Assembly (NCBI RefSeq): GCF_008312835.1
Contig: NZ_VSKS01000033.1
Span: 1 to 53,819, forward strand
Length of the DNA stretch: 53,819 nt
Reading direction: 5' to 3'
From: Streptomyces marokkonensis
GTDB taxonomy: Bacteria > Actinomycetota > Actinomycetes > Streptomycetales > Streptomycetaceae
Shown here: positions 25,477 through 34,500 of the stretch, piece after piece
Layout of the letters: each line of letters begins with the position of its first letter
Position numbering within the stretch: the first letter of the stretch is position 1
Position numbers and translations under genes: made by a program
The notes under the pieces: model-generated
What the model saw: the letters and a program-made list of their open reading frames with translations, nothing else
Told to the model about the DNA's origin: nothing
The model's database searches: none

Positions 25477-25668
25477 ATGACGTACGACCGGCTGGTGTGC
25501 GCGAACTGCGCCGCGCCCGTGAGCGAGGGCCGGTGCCCGGTGTGCCGTGCGAACCGCGAGCGGCTGCAGCAGGAGAACTTCTTCGCGGGGCTGAACCCCA
25601 TGACGCTGATCGCCCTGCTGGCCGTGCTGATCGCGGCGGTGGCACTGCTCGCCCAGCAGACCGTCTGA
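25477..25668 (+). CDS. Small zinc-ribbon membrane protein
   Basis: This 63-residue protein has two CxxC pairs (CANC at 8-11, CPVC at 20-23), which should bind one zinc ion. A charged linker (RANRERLQQENFFAGLNP) is followed by one C-terminal membrane helix (MTLIALLAVLIAAVALLA). A strong GAGGAGG site precedes ATG 25,477. It is divergent from ftsE and followed by a very strong terminator. I do not know a characterised homologue. The layout suggests a membrane-tethered adaptor or regulator, but no function can be assigned. Confidence 0.85.
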   Translation: MTYDRLVCANCAAPVSEGRCPVCRANRERLQQENFFAGLNPMTLIALLAVLIAAVALLAQQTV

Positions 25669-25687
25669 CACCCGGGCGAGGAATGTG

Positions 25688-25727
25688 ACGAAGGGCCCGG
25701 AGCGCGTCCGCGCTCCGGGCCCTTCGT
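25688..25727. terminator. Bidirectional terminator
   Basis: A perfect 17-bp stem (ACGAAGGGCCCGGAGCG, 25688-25704, with 25711-25727) with a 6-base loop separates two convergent genes. It is among the strongest hairpins in the window. Confidence 0.95.
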
Positions 25728-25766
25728 GCCGGGTCATGTGTACGGTGCGTACACGCGACGCCACCG

Positions 25767-26420
25767 TCAGGCGGCGGCGCCACCGCGGCCGGTCATCAGG
25801 CGCGGCAGCACCCGGAAGCCGATACCACCGGCGATCATCGTGGCGGCGCCGATCACCAGGAAGGTCATCTCGGCGGCACCGGTCTCGGCGAGCTCCTTGC
25901 CGTTGCCCTGGGCCGAGGTGGCGGGGGCTTCCTCGCCGGTGTCGGTGAGGGCCGAGGAGCCCTCCTCCTGGGTCGAGGCGCCACCGTCGGGGTCGGCGGC
26001 GTTACCGCCACCGTTACCGCCACCGTTGCCGTTGCCGTTACCCGGGGTGGTCGGGTCCTCCGAGGGCTCCTCGGTGGGCTCCTCGGGCTCGGTGGGCTCC
26101 TCCGGCTCGGTGGGCTCCTCGGGCTCGGTGGGCTCCTCCGGCTCCGTCGGGATCTCCGGCTCGGTCGGCTCCTCGGGCTCCTCCGGCTGCTCCGGCTCCT
26201 CGGGCTGCTCCGGCTCCGTCGGAATCTCCGGGTTCCCGGGGTCCGGCTCGTCGCCTTCGCCCTCCGCGTTGATGCCGAAGCCCAGGCCCGCGTCGTTGGC
26301 CTCGGCGCTCACGCCGATGTCGAGGGCGGAGGCCGCGCCGGCCGCCGTCAGCGAGGCACCGGCCGCGATCACGGCACCGGCCGCGATCCGAGCGACACGG
26401 ATCCGCGTCTTCTTGGTCAT
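25767..26420 (-). CDS. LAETG-type sortase-anchored surface protein with Pro/Glu repeats
   Basis: The 217-residue precursor has a signal peptide (IAAGAVIAAGASLTAAGAAS, cleavage near residue 32) and a short domain rich in Gly, Asn and Ala. A Pro/Glu/Thr repeat stalk (EPEEPTEPEEP units, about 65-117) and a Gly/Asn linker follow. The end is a sortase signal: LAETG, a hydrophobic helix (MTFLVIGAATMIAGGIGF) and the basic tail RLMTGRGG. LAxTG fits class E sortases of Streptomyces. It should be covalently linked to peptidoglycan, with the acidic stalk spanning the wall. No binding or catalytic domain is visible. The ATG is at 26418-26420. Confidence 0.87.
   Translation of the reverse strand: MTKKTRIRVARIAAGAVIAAGASLTAAGAASALDIGVSAEANDAGLGFGINAEGEGDEPDPGNPEIPTEPEQPEEPEQPEEPEEPTEPEIPTEPEEPTEPEEPTEPEEPTEPEEPTEEPSEDPTTPGNGNGNGGGNGGGNAADPDGGASTQEEGSSALTDTGEEAPATSAQGNGKELAETGAAEMTFLVIGAATMIAGGIGFRVLPRLMTGRGGAAA
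26065..26222 (-). repeat. Tandem Pro/Glu/Thr codon repeats
   Basis: Units of about 18 bp (on the plus strand GGCTCCTCGGGCTCGGTG with small variations) repeat in tandem and encode the (E)PEEPT stalk of the LAETG protein. This is a coding repeat, not a CRISPR array. Confidence 0.85.
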
Positions 26421-26728
26421 GTGGTTGCTACCCCCAGTAGCTCATCGTCAGTGAGGCGGCGCTCGGGGGCCGTGATCAACGGAGGTTGCTGCGGTGTAGA
26501 GCCCCCCGGTTCACATGCGCCCCAGAGATACGCATGCCACGCTTCACCCTTCCCACTTTCCAAAAGAACGTCAAGGCCGTTGCGCGCGCGATGTCCGGCT
26601 ACGCACGCTTTGCGGGACAAGGAAGCCGTGAGTGTGATGTAGATCCCGGACATCCCAGGCATGAACAAGGCAACTGGCGCCCAGGGGGCGGCAGTTGCCT
26701 TGTCGACAAAGAGGCGTTCGCGCGGAGG
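26421..26728. other. Intergenic region upstream of the LAETG gene
   Basis: About 300 bases separate the LAETG gene from the 3' end of prfB, both on the minus strand. It must hold the LAETG promoter and contains the prfB terminator at 26667-26703. It is noticeably less GC-rich in the middle (CTTTCCAAAAGAACGTC). No further gene is supported. Confidence 0.5.
26667..26703. terminator. Terminator of prfB
   Basis: A perfect 11-bp stem (CAAGGCAACTG, 26667-26677, with 26693-26703), with further inner pairing, lies 26 bases past the prfB stop codon on the minus strand. Confidence 0.92.
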
Positions 26729-27835
26729 TTACTTCTCCTGCTGCTTGCGCCAGCGAATCCCGGCCTCGAGGAAGCCGTCGATCTCACCGTTGAACACGGC
26801 CTCGGGATTGCCGACTTCGTGCTCCGTGCGCAGGTCCTTGACCATCTGGTAGGGGTGCAGCACGTACGAACGCATCTGGTTGCCCCAGGAGTTGCCGCCG
26901 TCGCCCTTGAGGGCGTCCATCTTGGCCTGCTCCTCCTGACGGCGCCGCTCCAGCAGCTTGGCCTGGAGGACGTTCATCGCGGTGGCCTTGTTCTGGATCT
27001 GCGAGCGCTCGTTCTGGCAGGAGACCACGATGCCGGTGGGGATGTGGGTGAGGCGAACCGCGGAGTCGGTGGTGTTCACGCCCTGGCCGCCGGGGCCGGA
27101 GGAGCGGTAGACGTCCACGCGCAGTTCGGACTCGTCGATCTCGATGTGGTCGGTCTGCTCGACCACGGGGAGGACCTCGACGCCCGCGAAGGAGGTCTGG
27201 CGGCGGCCCTGGTTGTCGAAGGGCGAGATGCGCACCAGGCGGTGCGTGCCCTGCTCCACCGAGAGGGTGCCGTAGGCGTAGGGCGCCTGCACGGAGAAGG
27301 TGGTCGACTTGATGCCGGCCTCCTCCGCGTACGACGTCTCGATGAGCTCGGTCTTGTAGCCCTTCTGCTCCGCCCAGCGCAGGTACATCCGCTGCAGCTT
27401 CTCGGCGAAGTCGGCGGCGTCGACGCCGCCGGCCTCGGCGCGGATGTTGACCAGCGCCTCACGGGAGTCGTACTCACCGCTGAGGAGCGTACGGACCTCC
27501 ATCTCGTCCAGCGCCTTCCTGACGAGGGCGAGCTCCGACTCGGCCTCCGCGCGGGTGTCCGGGTCGTCCTCCTCCTCGGCCATCTCGAAGAGCACGGCGA
27601 GATCGTCGATCCGGCCGCGCAGCGCCTCGGCCTTCCGCACCTCGGCCTGGAGGTGGGAGAGCTTGCTGGTGATCTTCTGCGCCTCGTCCGGGTTGTCCCA
27701 CAGCGAAGGCACGGCCGCCTGCTCCTCGAGCACGGCGATGTCTGCCCTCAGCTTGTCGAGGTCCAGGACGGCCTCGATCGACTCCATGGTCGAGGAGAGG
27801 GACTTGAGCTCTTCGGATACATCGACGACTGCCAC
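26729..27835 (-). CDS. prfB: Peptide chain release factor 2
   Basis: The 368-residue factor carries the GGQ catalytic motif ([17 protein letters not shown]), which triggers peptide release. It also carries the SPF stop-codon recognition motif ([12 protein letters not shown]), specific for TGA/TAA. The GTG at 27833-27835 ([12 protein letters not shown]) is preceded by GGAGG and matches, from memory, other Streptomyces RF2 starts. The E. coli-type programmed frameshift is absent: the frame runs through the early codons without an in-frame TGA. The gene ends in TAA, so RF1 could also terminate it. Confidence 0.97.
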   Translation of the reverse strand: MAVVDVSEELKSLSSTMESIEAVLDLDKLRADIAVLEEQAAVPSLWDNPDEAQKITSKLSHLQAEVRKAEALRGRIDDLAVLFEMAEEEDDPDTRAEAESELALVRKALDEMEVRTLLSGEYDSREALVNIRAEAGGVDAADFAEKLQRMYLRWAEQKGYKTELIETSYAEEAGIKSTTFSVQAPYAYGTLSVEQGTHRLVRISPFDNQGRRQTSFAGVEVLPVVEQTDHIEIDESELRVDVYRSSGPGGQGVNTTDSAVRLTHIPTGIVVSCQNERSQIQNKATAMNVLQAKLLERRRQEEQAKMDALKGDGGNSWGNQMRSYVLHPYQMVKDLRTEHEVGNPEAVFNGEIDGFLEAGIRWRKQQEK

Positions 27836-27985
27836 GCCCTCCAGCGTAACGGCTTCCCGCACCGGGCCATGCCCGGCGGCCGGTGCGGGGGCGCGGGGCG
27901 GCACCGGGCGGCGCGGGCAGGTTGCTCCGGCAGGGGGCGCGGCCAGGCTTCATTCGCCCCCGCCGCCCCTTCCCTGGGGGCTTCC

Positions 27986-28020
27986 CCCCTGACCCCCTTC
28001 GCGCCCCTGAGGGTCAGGGG
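27986..28020. terminator. Hairpin overlapping the pkaB stop codon
   Basis: CCCCTGACCC (27986-27995) pairs perfectly with GGGTCAGGGG (28011-28020), which contains the pkaB stop (28014-28016). A competing 7-bp hairpin (28004-28010 with 28014-28020) uses the same right arm. The rest of the gap to prfB (up to 27,835) is very GC-rich repeat-like sequence without a gene. Confidence 0.65.
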
Positions 28021-29258
28021 ACGGCCGGGGTGGAGTTGTGGGTGTCCTCGGGTGGGGTGGGGGTGTCGTCGGAGGTCGCCAGCCAGGTGCCCACGCCGGC
28101 CGTCGCCAGGAGCACCGCCGCCACGGCCAGGGTCAGGCGGCGCCGGCGGGTGACCGCGCGGTTGCGGGCCGAGCCGGGGCGGGGGGCGCCGGCCGCGCGG
28201 GGCGCGCGGGCCGTGCCGCGGGCACCTCCGGCCAGTTCGTCGGGCGCGGGCACCCTCATCGACGTGTGCGTGTCGCGGTTGGAGTCGGACGGCTTCGCGC
28301 CCGGCACCAGCGGCACCGCGCCGCGGCGCCGCACGGGCTCCCCGGCGGCCGGGACGGGGCCGGGCACGGGGACGTCCTCCGCGGCCTCCTCCTCCGCCTC
28401 GGTGTCCGGCTCGTCCACGTCCAGCGGCGGCATCCCCGCCAGCATCGGCAGCAGCTCCCGCAGGCGCGCGCCCAGCTCGGAGGCGCGCAGCCGGGAGGCC
28501 GGGGCCTTCGCCAGGCACTGCACCAGCAGCTGCCACAGCTCGTCCGGGATGCCGGGGAGGGGGACGACCGTCTCGGTGACGTGGCGGCGCAGCACCGCGC
28601 CCGGGTGGCCGCCGCCGAACGGCGTGAAGCCCGCGAGGAGCTCGTAGAGGACCGTGGCGAGCGCGTAGATGTCGACCGAGGCGCGGGGCGGCAGGCCCTC
28701 CACGATCTCCGGCGCCAGGTAGTCCGGCGTTCCGATGATCTTCGTGGCGCGGGTGCGGCGCGGGGTGTCGATGAGTTTCGCCACCCCGAAGTCCGTGAGC
28801 AGGGCGCGGTGCGAGCCGCCGGGGCCGAGCGGGCCCTGCATGTCCAGCAGCACGTTCTCCGGTTTCACGTCCCGGTGCACGACGCCGGCCGCGTGCGCCG
28901 CCGCCAGCCCGTCCGCGACGTCGGCGACGATCGCCACCGCGGCCTCCGGTGCCAGCCTGCGCTCCCGGTCGAGACGGGTGCGCAGGTCCGTGCCCCGGAC
29001 GAGGTCCATGACCAGCGCGAGGTCGTTGCCGTCGACCACCAGGTCGCGCACGGAGACGACGTGCGGGTGCTCCAGACCGAGCAGCGCCGTCCGCTCCCGC
29101 ACGAAGCGGCCGACGAGCTCCTGGTCCGAGGAGAGATCCTCACGCAGCAGCTTGATGGCGACGGGGCCGTCGGGGCCCTCGCCCAGCCACACCGTGCCGG
29201 CGCTGCCCCGCCCGAGGATCTGATGGGCGGTGTACCGGCTGCCGATTCTCCGTGCCAA
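28014..29258 (-). CDS. pkaB: Membrane serine/threonine protein kinase PkaB
   Basis: The 414-residue kinase has a complete N-terminal catalytic domain: glycine loop LGRGSAGTVW, Lys in VAIKLL, catalytic loop VVHRDVKPENVLL, DFG in LLTDFGVAKL, an activation segment with Thr (RTRATKIIGTPDYLAPE) and a GLPPRASVDIYALA helix. An acidic linker and an Arg-rich juxtamembrane stretch lead to one helix (LTLAVAAVLLATAGVGTWLA) and a short outer tail. There are no PASTA domains, so ligand sensing outside is limited. A TTG start (29256-29258) has GGAG six bases upstream. It follows pkaA by 109 bases. The name is from memory of the S. coelicolor pkaA-pkaB pair (SCO2974/SCO2973). Confidence 0.93.
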   Translation of the reverse strand: MARRIGSRYTAHQILGRGSAGTVWLGEGPDGPVAIKLLREDLSSDQELVGRFVRERTALLGLEHPHVVSVRDLVVDGNDLALVMDLVRGTDLRTRLDRERRLAPEAAVAIVADVADGLAAAHAAGVVHRDVKPENVLLDMQGPLGPGGSHRALLTDFGVAKLIDTPRRTRATKIIGTPDYLAPEIVEGLPPRASVDIYALATVLYELLAGFTPFGGGHPGAVLRRHVTETVVPLPGIPDELWQLLVQCLAKAPASRLRASELGARLRELLPMLAGMPPLDVDEPDTEAEEEAAEDVPVPGPVPAAGEPVRRRGAVPLVPGAKPSDSNRDTHTSMRVPAPDELAGGARGTARAPRAAGAPRPGSARNRAVTRRRRLTLAVAAVLLATAGVGTWLATSDDTPTPPEDTHNSTPAVP

Positions 29259-29271
29259 GACTGCTCCTACC

Positions 29272-29300
29272 GACGCGTGTTGTCGCTAAAACTACGCGTC
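29272..29300 (-). promoter_or_regulatory. Candidate pkaB promoter inside an inverted repeat
   Basis: GACGCGT (29272-29278) and ACGCGTC (29294-29300) form a perfect dyad. On the minus strand, TAGTTT (29294-29289) lies inside it and could serve as a -10 box about 30 bases upstream of the TTG start. A repressor bound to the dyad would cover this box. Confidence 0.4.
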
Positions 29301-29367
29301 CGGGGAGCCGGGCCTCACCGGGGATACGGAAATCGGCCCCCGGATGTCGACAAATCAGCAAACAAGC

Positions 29368-31032
29368 TCAGTTCGAGCCGGAGGGTGCCGAGGGCTCCTC
29401 GGGGCCGCCCAGGTCCTGGATCCAGCCCGTCACGGTGCCGAACCAGTCGGTGAGCTGGTCCCAGTACCCCTTGCCGGTGCCGAGCCAGTCCTGGAGCGGG
29501 CTCAGCTCCCAGACCAGCCAGCCCGCGACGAACAGGATGACGATCGTGAACAGGCACCCCTTGAGGCAGCCGAGGCCGGGGATCCGCATCGGGTTGGCGC
29601 CGCGCTGCCGCGGCTGCCGGGGCTCCCGGGCCGGACGCTGCGGCTCCGGCGGCGGCGCGTACCGCTGCGGCTGGGGCTGCTGCCGGCGCTGGGGCTCCGG
29701 GGGCGGGGCGTACCGCTGGGGCTGGTGCTGCTGCGGGTGGCCGTACCCGGGGCCGGGCTGCGGCTGGGCCTGCGGGCGCCGCTGCGGCGGCTGCTGCGGG
29801 GGCCGGGCGACCTGCCGCTGGGGGCGGCGGCGCAGCGGGTCCTGGCTGGGGTCGAGGTACTGGACCTGGGTCTGGTCGTTGCGGTCGCGGGCCGCGCGGA
29901 GCTGGTTCTGCCAGGGGTGCGGGTCCTCGGGGCCCCCGCCGGGCTGACCCGGCTGTCCGGGCGGCACCGGCGGCATGACGGCCGTGGGGTCGGCGGCGCC
30001 GGCCGGCCCGCCGGTCTGCGGCAGGACGCTCGTCGCGCCGTTGGGGTCGTAGCCGCCCGCGCCGTGCGGCAGCACCTGCGTCGGGTCGGCGGCACCGGGG
30101 GCGCCGGGTACCGGTGCGGGCGCCGGGTCGGGGGCGAGGAGCGCGCCGACGTTCTCCGCGGCGGCGATCTGCCCGGAGTTCGCGTGCACGCCGATGCCGT
30201 CGGCGACGACGCGCAGGCCGCGCGCGAGGTTCTCGGCGCTGGGCCGCTGGTCGGGGTTCTTGCGCAGGCAGCGCTCGATGACCGTCCACAGCGGGTCGGG
30301 GACCGTGGAGGGGCGGCGCGGTTCGGCGCTCAGGTGCTGGTGCAGCACCTCGAGGGCGGAGCCGCCGGAGAACGGCGGGCGGCCGGTGACCAGCTCGTAC
30401 AGCAGGATGCCGGCGCCGTAGATGTCGACGGCGGAGGTCTGCGGGCGGCCCTCGGCGGACTCGGGCGCGATGTACGCGGGCGTGCCGACGAACTCGTGGG
30501 TGCGGGTCAGGCCCGGGGAGTCGGCCAGGCGGGCGATGCCGAAGTCGGTCAGCATCGGGTGCATCTCGCCGCCGCTCTGCTTCAGCAGCACGTTGGCGGG
30601 CTTCAGGTCGCGGTGCACCACGCCGTCGGCGTGGCTGGCGCCGAGCGCGTCGGCGATCTGCGCGGTCAGCAGGGCCGCGGCGACGGGGGTGAAGGGGCCG
30701 TTCTCCCGGAGGTGGCGGTGCAGGTCGGGACCGTCGACGAGGTCCATGACCAGGGCCAGCAGATCACCCTCGACGACCAGGTCGCGGACCCGGACGATGT
30801 TGGGGTGGGTGAGCCGCAGGAGGACGGAGCGCTCGCGCAGGAACCGCATCACGACGTCGGCGTCGTTCGCGAGCTCCTCCTTGAGGACCTTGATCGCGAC
30901 GGTCTCGCCGGGCTGCCCCGGTACGGCCGCCTCGGCGCCCGCGGTCTCCCGCTGGCGGGCTCGCCAGACGGTGCCCGTGGCGCCGCGTCCGAGCGGCTCC
31001 TCGAGCAGGTACTTGCTCCCTACCGGCCGCAC
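29368..31032 (-). CDS. pkaA: Membrane serine/threonine protein kinase PkaA
   Basis: The 554-residue kinase domain (about 1-285) has LGRGATGTVW, VAIKVLKEEL, VVHRDLKPANVLL, TDFGIARL and an activation loop RTHEFVGTPAYIAPE. A long linker rich in Pro, Gln and Gly (about 300-490, with RYAPPPEPQR repeated) precedes one membrane helix (FTIVILFVAGWLVWELS). A Trp-rich outer tail ends the protein. The linker's Thr residues are possible autophosphorylation sites. The GTG at 31030-31032 has GGGAG 8 bases upstream, and the resulting length is close to S. coelicolor PkaA. It is divergent from the FHA-domain gene across a 477-base gap, which links kinase and phospho-reader. Confidence 0.94.
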   Translation of the reverse strand: MRPVGSKYLLEEPLGRGATGTVWRARQRETAGAEAAVPGQPGETVAIKVLKEELANDADVVMRFLRERSVLLRLTHPNIVRVRDLVVEGDLLALVMDLVDGPDLHRHLRENGPFTPVAAALLTAQIADALGASHADGVVHRDLKPANVLLKQSGGEMHPMLTDFGIARLADSPGLTRTHEFVGTPAYIAPESAEGRPQTSAVDIYGAGILLYELVTGRPPFSGGSALEVLHQHLSAEPRRPSTVPDPLWTVIERCLRKNPDQRPSAENLARGLRVVADGIGVHANSGQIAAAENVGALLAPDPAPAPVPGAPGAADPTQVLPHGAGGYDPNGATSVLPQTGGPAGAADPTAVMPPVPPGQPGQPGGGPEDPHPWQNQLRAARDRNDQTQVQYLDPSQDPLRRRPQRQVARPPQQPPQRRPQAQPQPGPGYGHPQQHQPQRYAPPPEPQRRQQPQPQRYAPPPEPQRPAREPRQPRQRGANPMRIPGLGCLKGCLFTIVILFVAGWLVWELSPLQDWLGTGKGYWDQLTDWFGTVTGWIQDLGGPEEPSAPSGSN

Positions 31033-31509
31033 GTCATGCGCTCCCTGCTGCTTGCTTGGCTGGCGTACACCGTGGTCCACCCTGCTGCGGAATGTTCCGA
31101 CCCACTGTAGTGCCGCCGCGCGGGATACCGGCCGGTCGACTTCGACCCCGTCTCTCCTGCGATCCGTCTGTGGGTCTTACGTACCGGTTCCCGCCCGTGT
31201 TCGACGGTTCGAAGGAAAGACGCTCCACTCGGTCCGTTGGTTGCCGCATGCTGCACGTGACCGATCTCAAGTGGACCCGGAACGATCATCGACGCGTCAC
31301 TGGTCAGGCACTTTTACGGGCAGAGCCGACCAATCAAGATCATTCGCTGCCCGGAGGCGGGCGCGTTGTCGGTGGCAGGTGCGAGGATGCGTGCAGTACT
31401 GGCCGTACGTGCGCGTGTGGCGGTGGGGGAAGTCCGCGGTGGGGGGACCGCCGGGCCGCTTCGTCCCCCCGTGTCGCGGGCGCCCGCGCAGAAGGGACCG
31501 CTGACGGCG
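31033..31509. other. Long divergent region between pkaA and the FHA gene
   Basis: This 477-base region has no convincing gene. On the pkaA strand TACAGT (31109-31104) is a possible -10 box. The middle (31,300-31,345) is unusually AT-rich for the window (CTTTTACGGGCAGAGCCGAC, AATCAAGATCATT). Frames starting near 31,366 extend the FHA protein upstream but lose family-like sequence, so I start that gene at 31,510. Confidence 0.5.
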
Positions 31510-34500
31510 ATGCAGATCCGGCTGACCGTCGTAGACCCGCTGGGCCCCTCCTCCCCCGCGCGGGAGCGGGACGCGAGCCGCGACGTGCTGGTCACGGCGC
31601 CCGCGGGCACGGCCCTGGCCGCGGTCGCCTCCGCGCTGGCCTCGGCGGTCTCCGGCGGCGACGGCACGTCCGGCGGCACGGGTACGCCCGTGCTGTACGC
31701 CGGTGACCAGCGCCTGGACGCCCAGCGCTGCACGCTGGGCGAGCCTCCGCTGATCGACGGCGCGGTCCTGGCGGTGGGCGCCCCGGGCGAGCCCGAGCCG
31801 CATCCCGAGCTGGACGACACCCCGACCCGGCTGCACGTGGTCGCCGGCCCCGACGCGGGCGGGGTGCACCTGCTGCACGGCGGCGAGATCCGCATAGGCC
31901 GCTCCGCCGGCGCCGACGTACCGCTCGACGACCCGGACGTCTCCCGTCTGCACTGCGCGGTGACGGTGGCGCCGGACGGCCGCGTCTCGGTCGCCGACCT
32001 CGGCTCCACCAACGGCACCACCCTGGACGGCCGGCGCGTGGGCCCCCGCCCGGTCCGGCTGACCCCGGGCGCGCTGCTGCGCATCGGCGAGTCGGCGCTG
32101 CGCCTGACGCCGGCGGCGGGACCGCCGGCGCGGGCGGCGACGACACCCGACGGGGAGGGGCACGTCCGGGTGCCGGGGCCTCGCGCCGGGGACGCGGTCC
32201 TCGGGGGTTCCGGACTCTCCGGTGACGCCACGGGCACCCGGGCCTCCGGCGGGACCGGAGTGGCCGGAGACACGGCGCGCGCGCACGGGGAGCAGGCCGG
32301 GCCGCCGCAGGCGCGGACCCACCACGCCTACGGTTCGGCCGACCGGTCCGCCGCCGGCGGGGGCGGCCGGGCATATGGGGGACGTGCCCCCGGCGACCGG
32401 GCTCCGGCCGGGCAGGCGTCCGCCGGCCCGACCGCCGACACGCACACGCAGGACGGGCAGGCCTCGCGCGGCCCCGGCGGGCGGACGGGCGACGCGCAGG
32501 TTCCCGGGGACCGGACCCCGGCCGGGCAGGCGTCCGCCGCCCGGGCCGCCGACGCACACGCGCGCGACGGGCAGCCCCGGCGCGGCCCCGGCGGGCCAAC
32601 GGGCGACGGGCAGGTTCCCGGCGATCGGGCCCCGGGCGGGCCGGGCGCTGGGGAGGGACCGCTGGTGCCGGGGCAGGGCGGGGCACCGGCGGCCGGGCAG
32701 CGGGGCGACGGCGCCCCGCGGCGCACGGTGCGGATCGCGACGCGGGGGGACGACGTGCCCCGGATGCCCCAGGGACGGCGCGTGTCGGGGCCGAGGCCCG
32801 TCGAGGACGAGACGCACGCGGGACGCGGGCACCTCGACGCGGGGTACGGCACCGGACCCGCCGACCCCGTCCGCCCGGGGCACCGGGCCTCCGGTACGGG
32901 CCACGGCGACTCCCGGGACGAGGCATCCACCGCCGCGGGCCGGACACCCGCGGGACTCCCCGGCGGAGTGACGCACGGCGGGCCTCCCGGTCCCGGCCCC
33001 GCGCAGGCGCCCGGAGGCCCCACCGGCAGCACGACCGGCGACGCACGCGACAGGAACCACGGCCGGGCGCCGGGCCCCGGTCCCGCCGACGCGTCCGGTC
33101 GGGCACCCGAAGGCCCCACCGCGCGTACGACCGGCTACGGCGAGACGCCGGTCCCCCGCTCCGTCCCCGCACCGGACGGAACCGGTACCGGTACCGACAC
33201 CTTCCCCGCCGCGTCCGGAGCCCCCGGCTCCCCCGGCTCCCGCAAGGGCACCCCCGTCCGCGGCACGGACCTCCCCCAGCCCTCCGGCGGGCGGAAGCGG
33301 GGCGGGATCGGGGCCTGGGCGCGGCGGCTGGCCGGGGGACGCCAGGAGCGCGAGCCGGGCGGCGCGCGGACCGGCCACGGCACGGAGCAGGACGGGCCCG
33401 CGACCGAGCCGGCCCTCGTCGCCCCCGTCCTGCCCGACACCTGGCCGGATCCGGCCACGCTGCTGCTGACCGCGCTCGGCCCCGGCCCCCGGCTGTGGGA
33501 GCGCGGACCGGGTCACCCCGAGGCGCTCGCGGTGCGGCTCGGCACCACGGACCGGGCGGCGCCGGACGGCTCGGGTCTGCTGCCCGCCGTACCGGTGACC
33601 TCGGGGCTGCGCGAGGTCGGCGCACTGGGACTGGCGGGCCCGCGCGAACGCCTCGCCGGACTGGCCCGCGCGGTGCTGGCCCAGCTCACGGCGCTGCACT
33701 CCCCCGACTCCCTGGAGATCGTCCTGATCGCCGCGGACCACGCGCGCCCCCTGGAGGAGCGCACCGCCGAGTGGTCCTGGCTGGGCTGGCTGCCGCACGT
33801 ACGCCCCGGGCACGGCCAGGACTGCCGCCTGCTGCTCGCGCACGACCGCGAACAGGCCGCGGCCCGCACCGACGAACTGCTGCGCCGCCTGGCGGACCAC
33901 GACCACACGGCCGCGGCCGGCCCGGCCGCCCCGGCGGACGACGGCCCGTACACCGTGGTCGTCGTGGACGGCGACCCCGGCGGCGCCGATGTCCGCGAGG
34001 CGGTCGCCCGGCTCGCCCTGGACGGGCCCCGGGCCGGGATCCACCTCCTGTGTCTCGCGGAGACGGCCGCTGCCTCCCCCGCCTCCCCGGTGACGGAGAC
34101 GTACGAGGCGGCCTGCGCGGTGGCGCCGACGTTCCGGGAGTGCGGGGCCGTCGCTCTGCTCAGCGGCGACGTGGCGACCGCGCTGCGGCTGCTCCGGGTG
34201 GCCAGGACCGGCTCCGGCACACCCCCGGGGCCGGTCGGCCACGGCACTCTGGCCACCGTCGACGCGGTCTCCCTCGCCTGGGCCGAACGGTTCGCACGGG
34301 CGCTCGCGCCGCTGCGCACGGACGGCACCGCGGGCGCCCGGCACGCGCGCGTGTCGGCGCCGCTGCCCCAGTCGGCGCGGCTGCTGGACGAGCTGGGCCT
34401 GGCCCGGGCCACCCCGGCCTCGCTGATGGCCCGCTGGGCGGACGCGGCCGACGACACCCGGGCGCTCGGCGGACGCGTCACCGCCGTACTCGGCGCCGGA

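Noticed and set aside
26065-26222. Regular about 18-bp repeats, considered as a CRISPR array
   Set aside because: There are no spacers, the period is too short, and the repeats keep the reading frame of a Pro/Glu stalk in a sortase substrate.
27700-27835. Programmed frameshift at the start of prfB
   Set aside because: The frame is continuous from the GTG start with no early in-frame TGA or CTT-TGA slip site; actinobacterial prfB usually lacks the frameshift.
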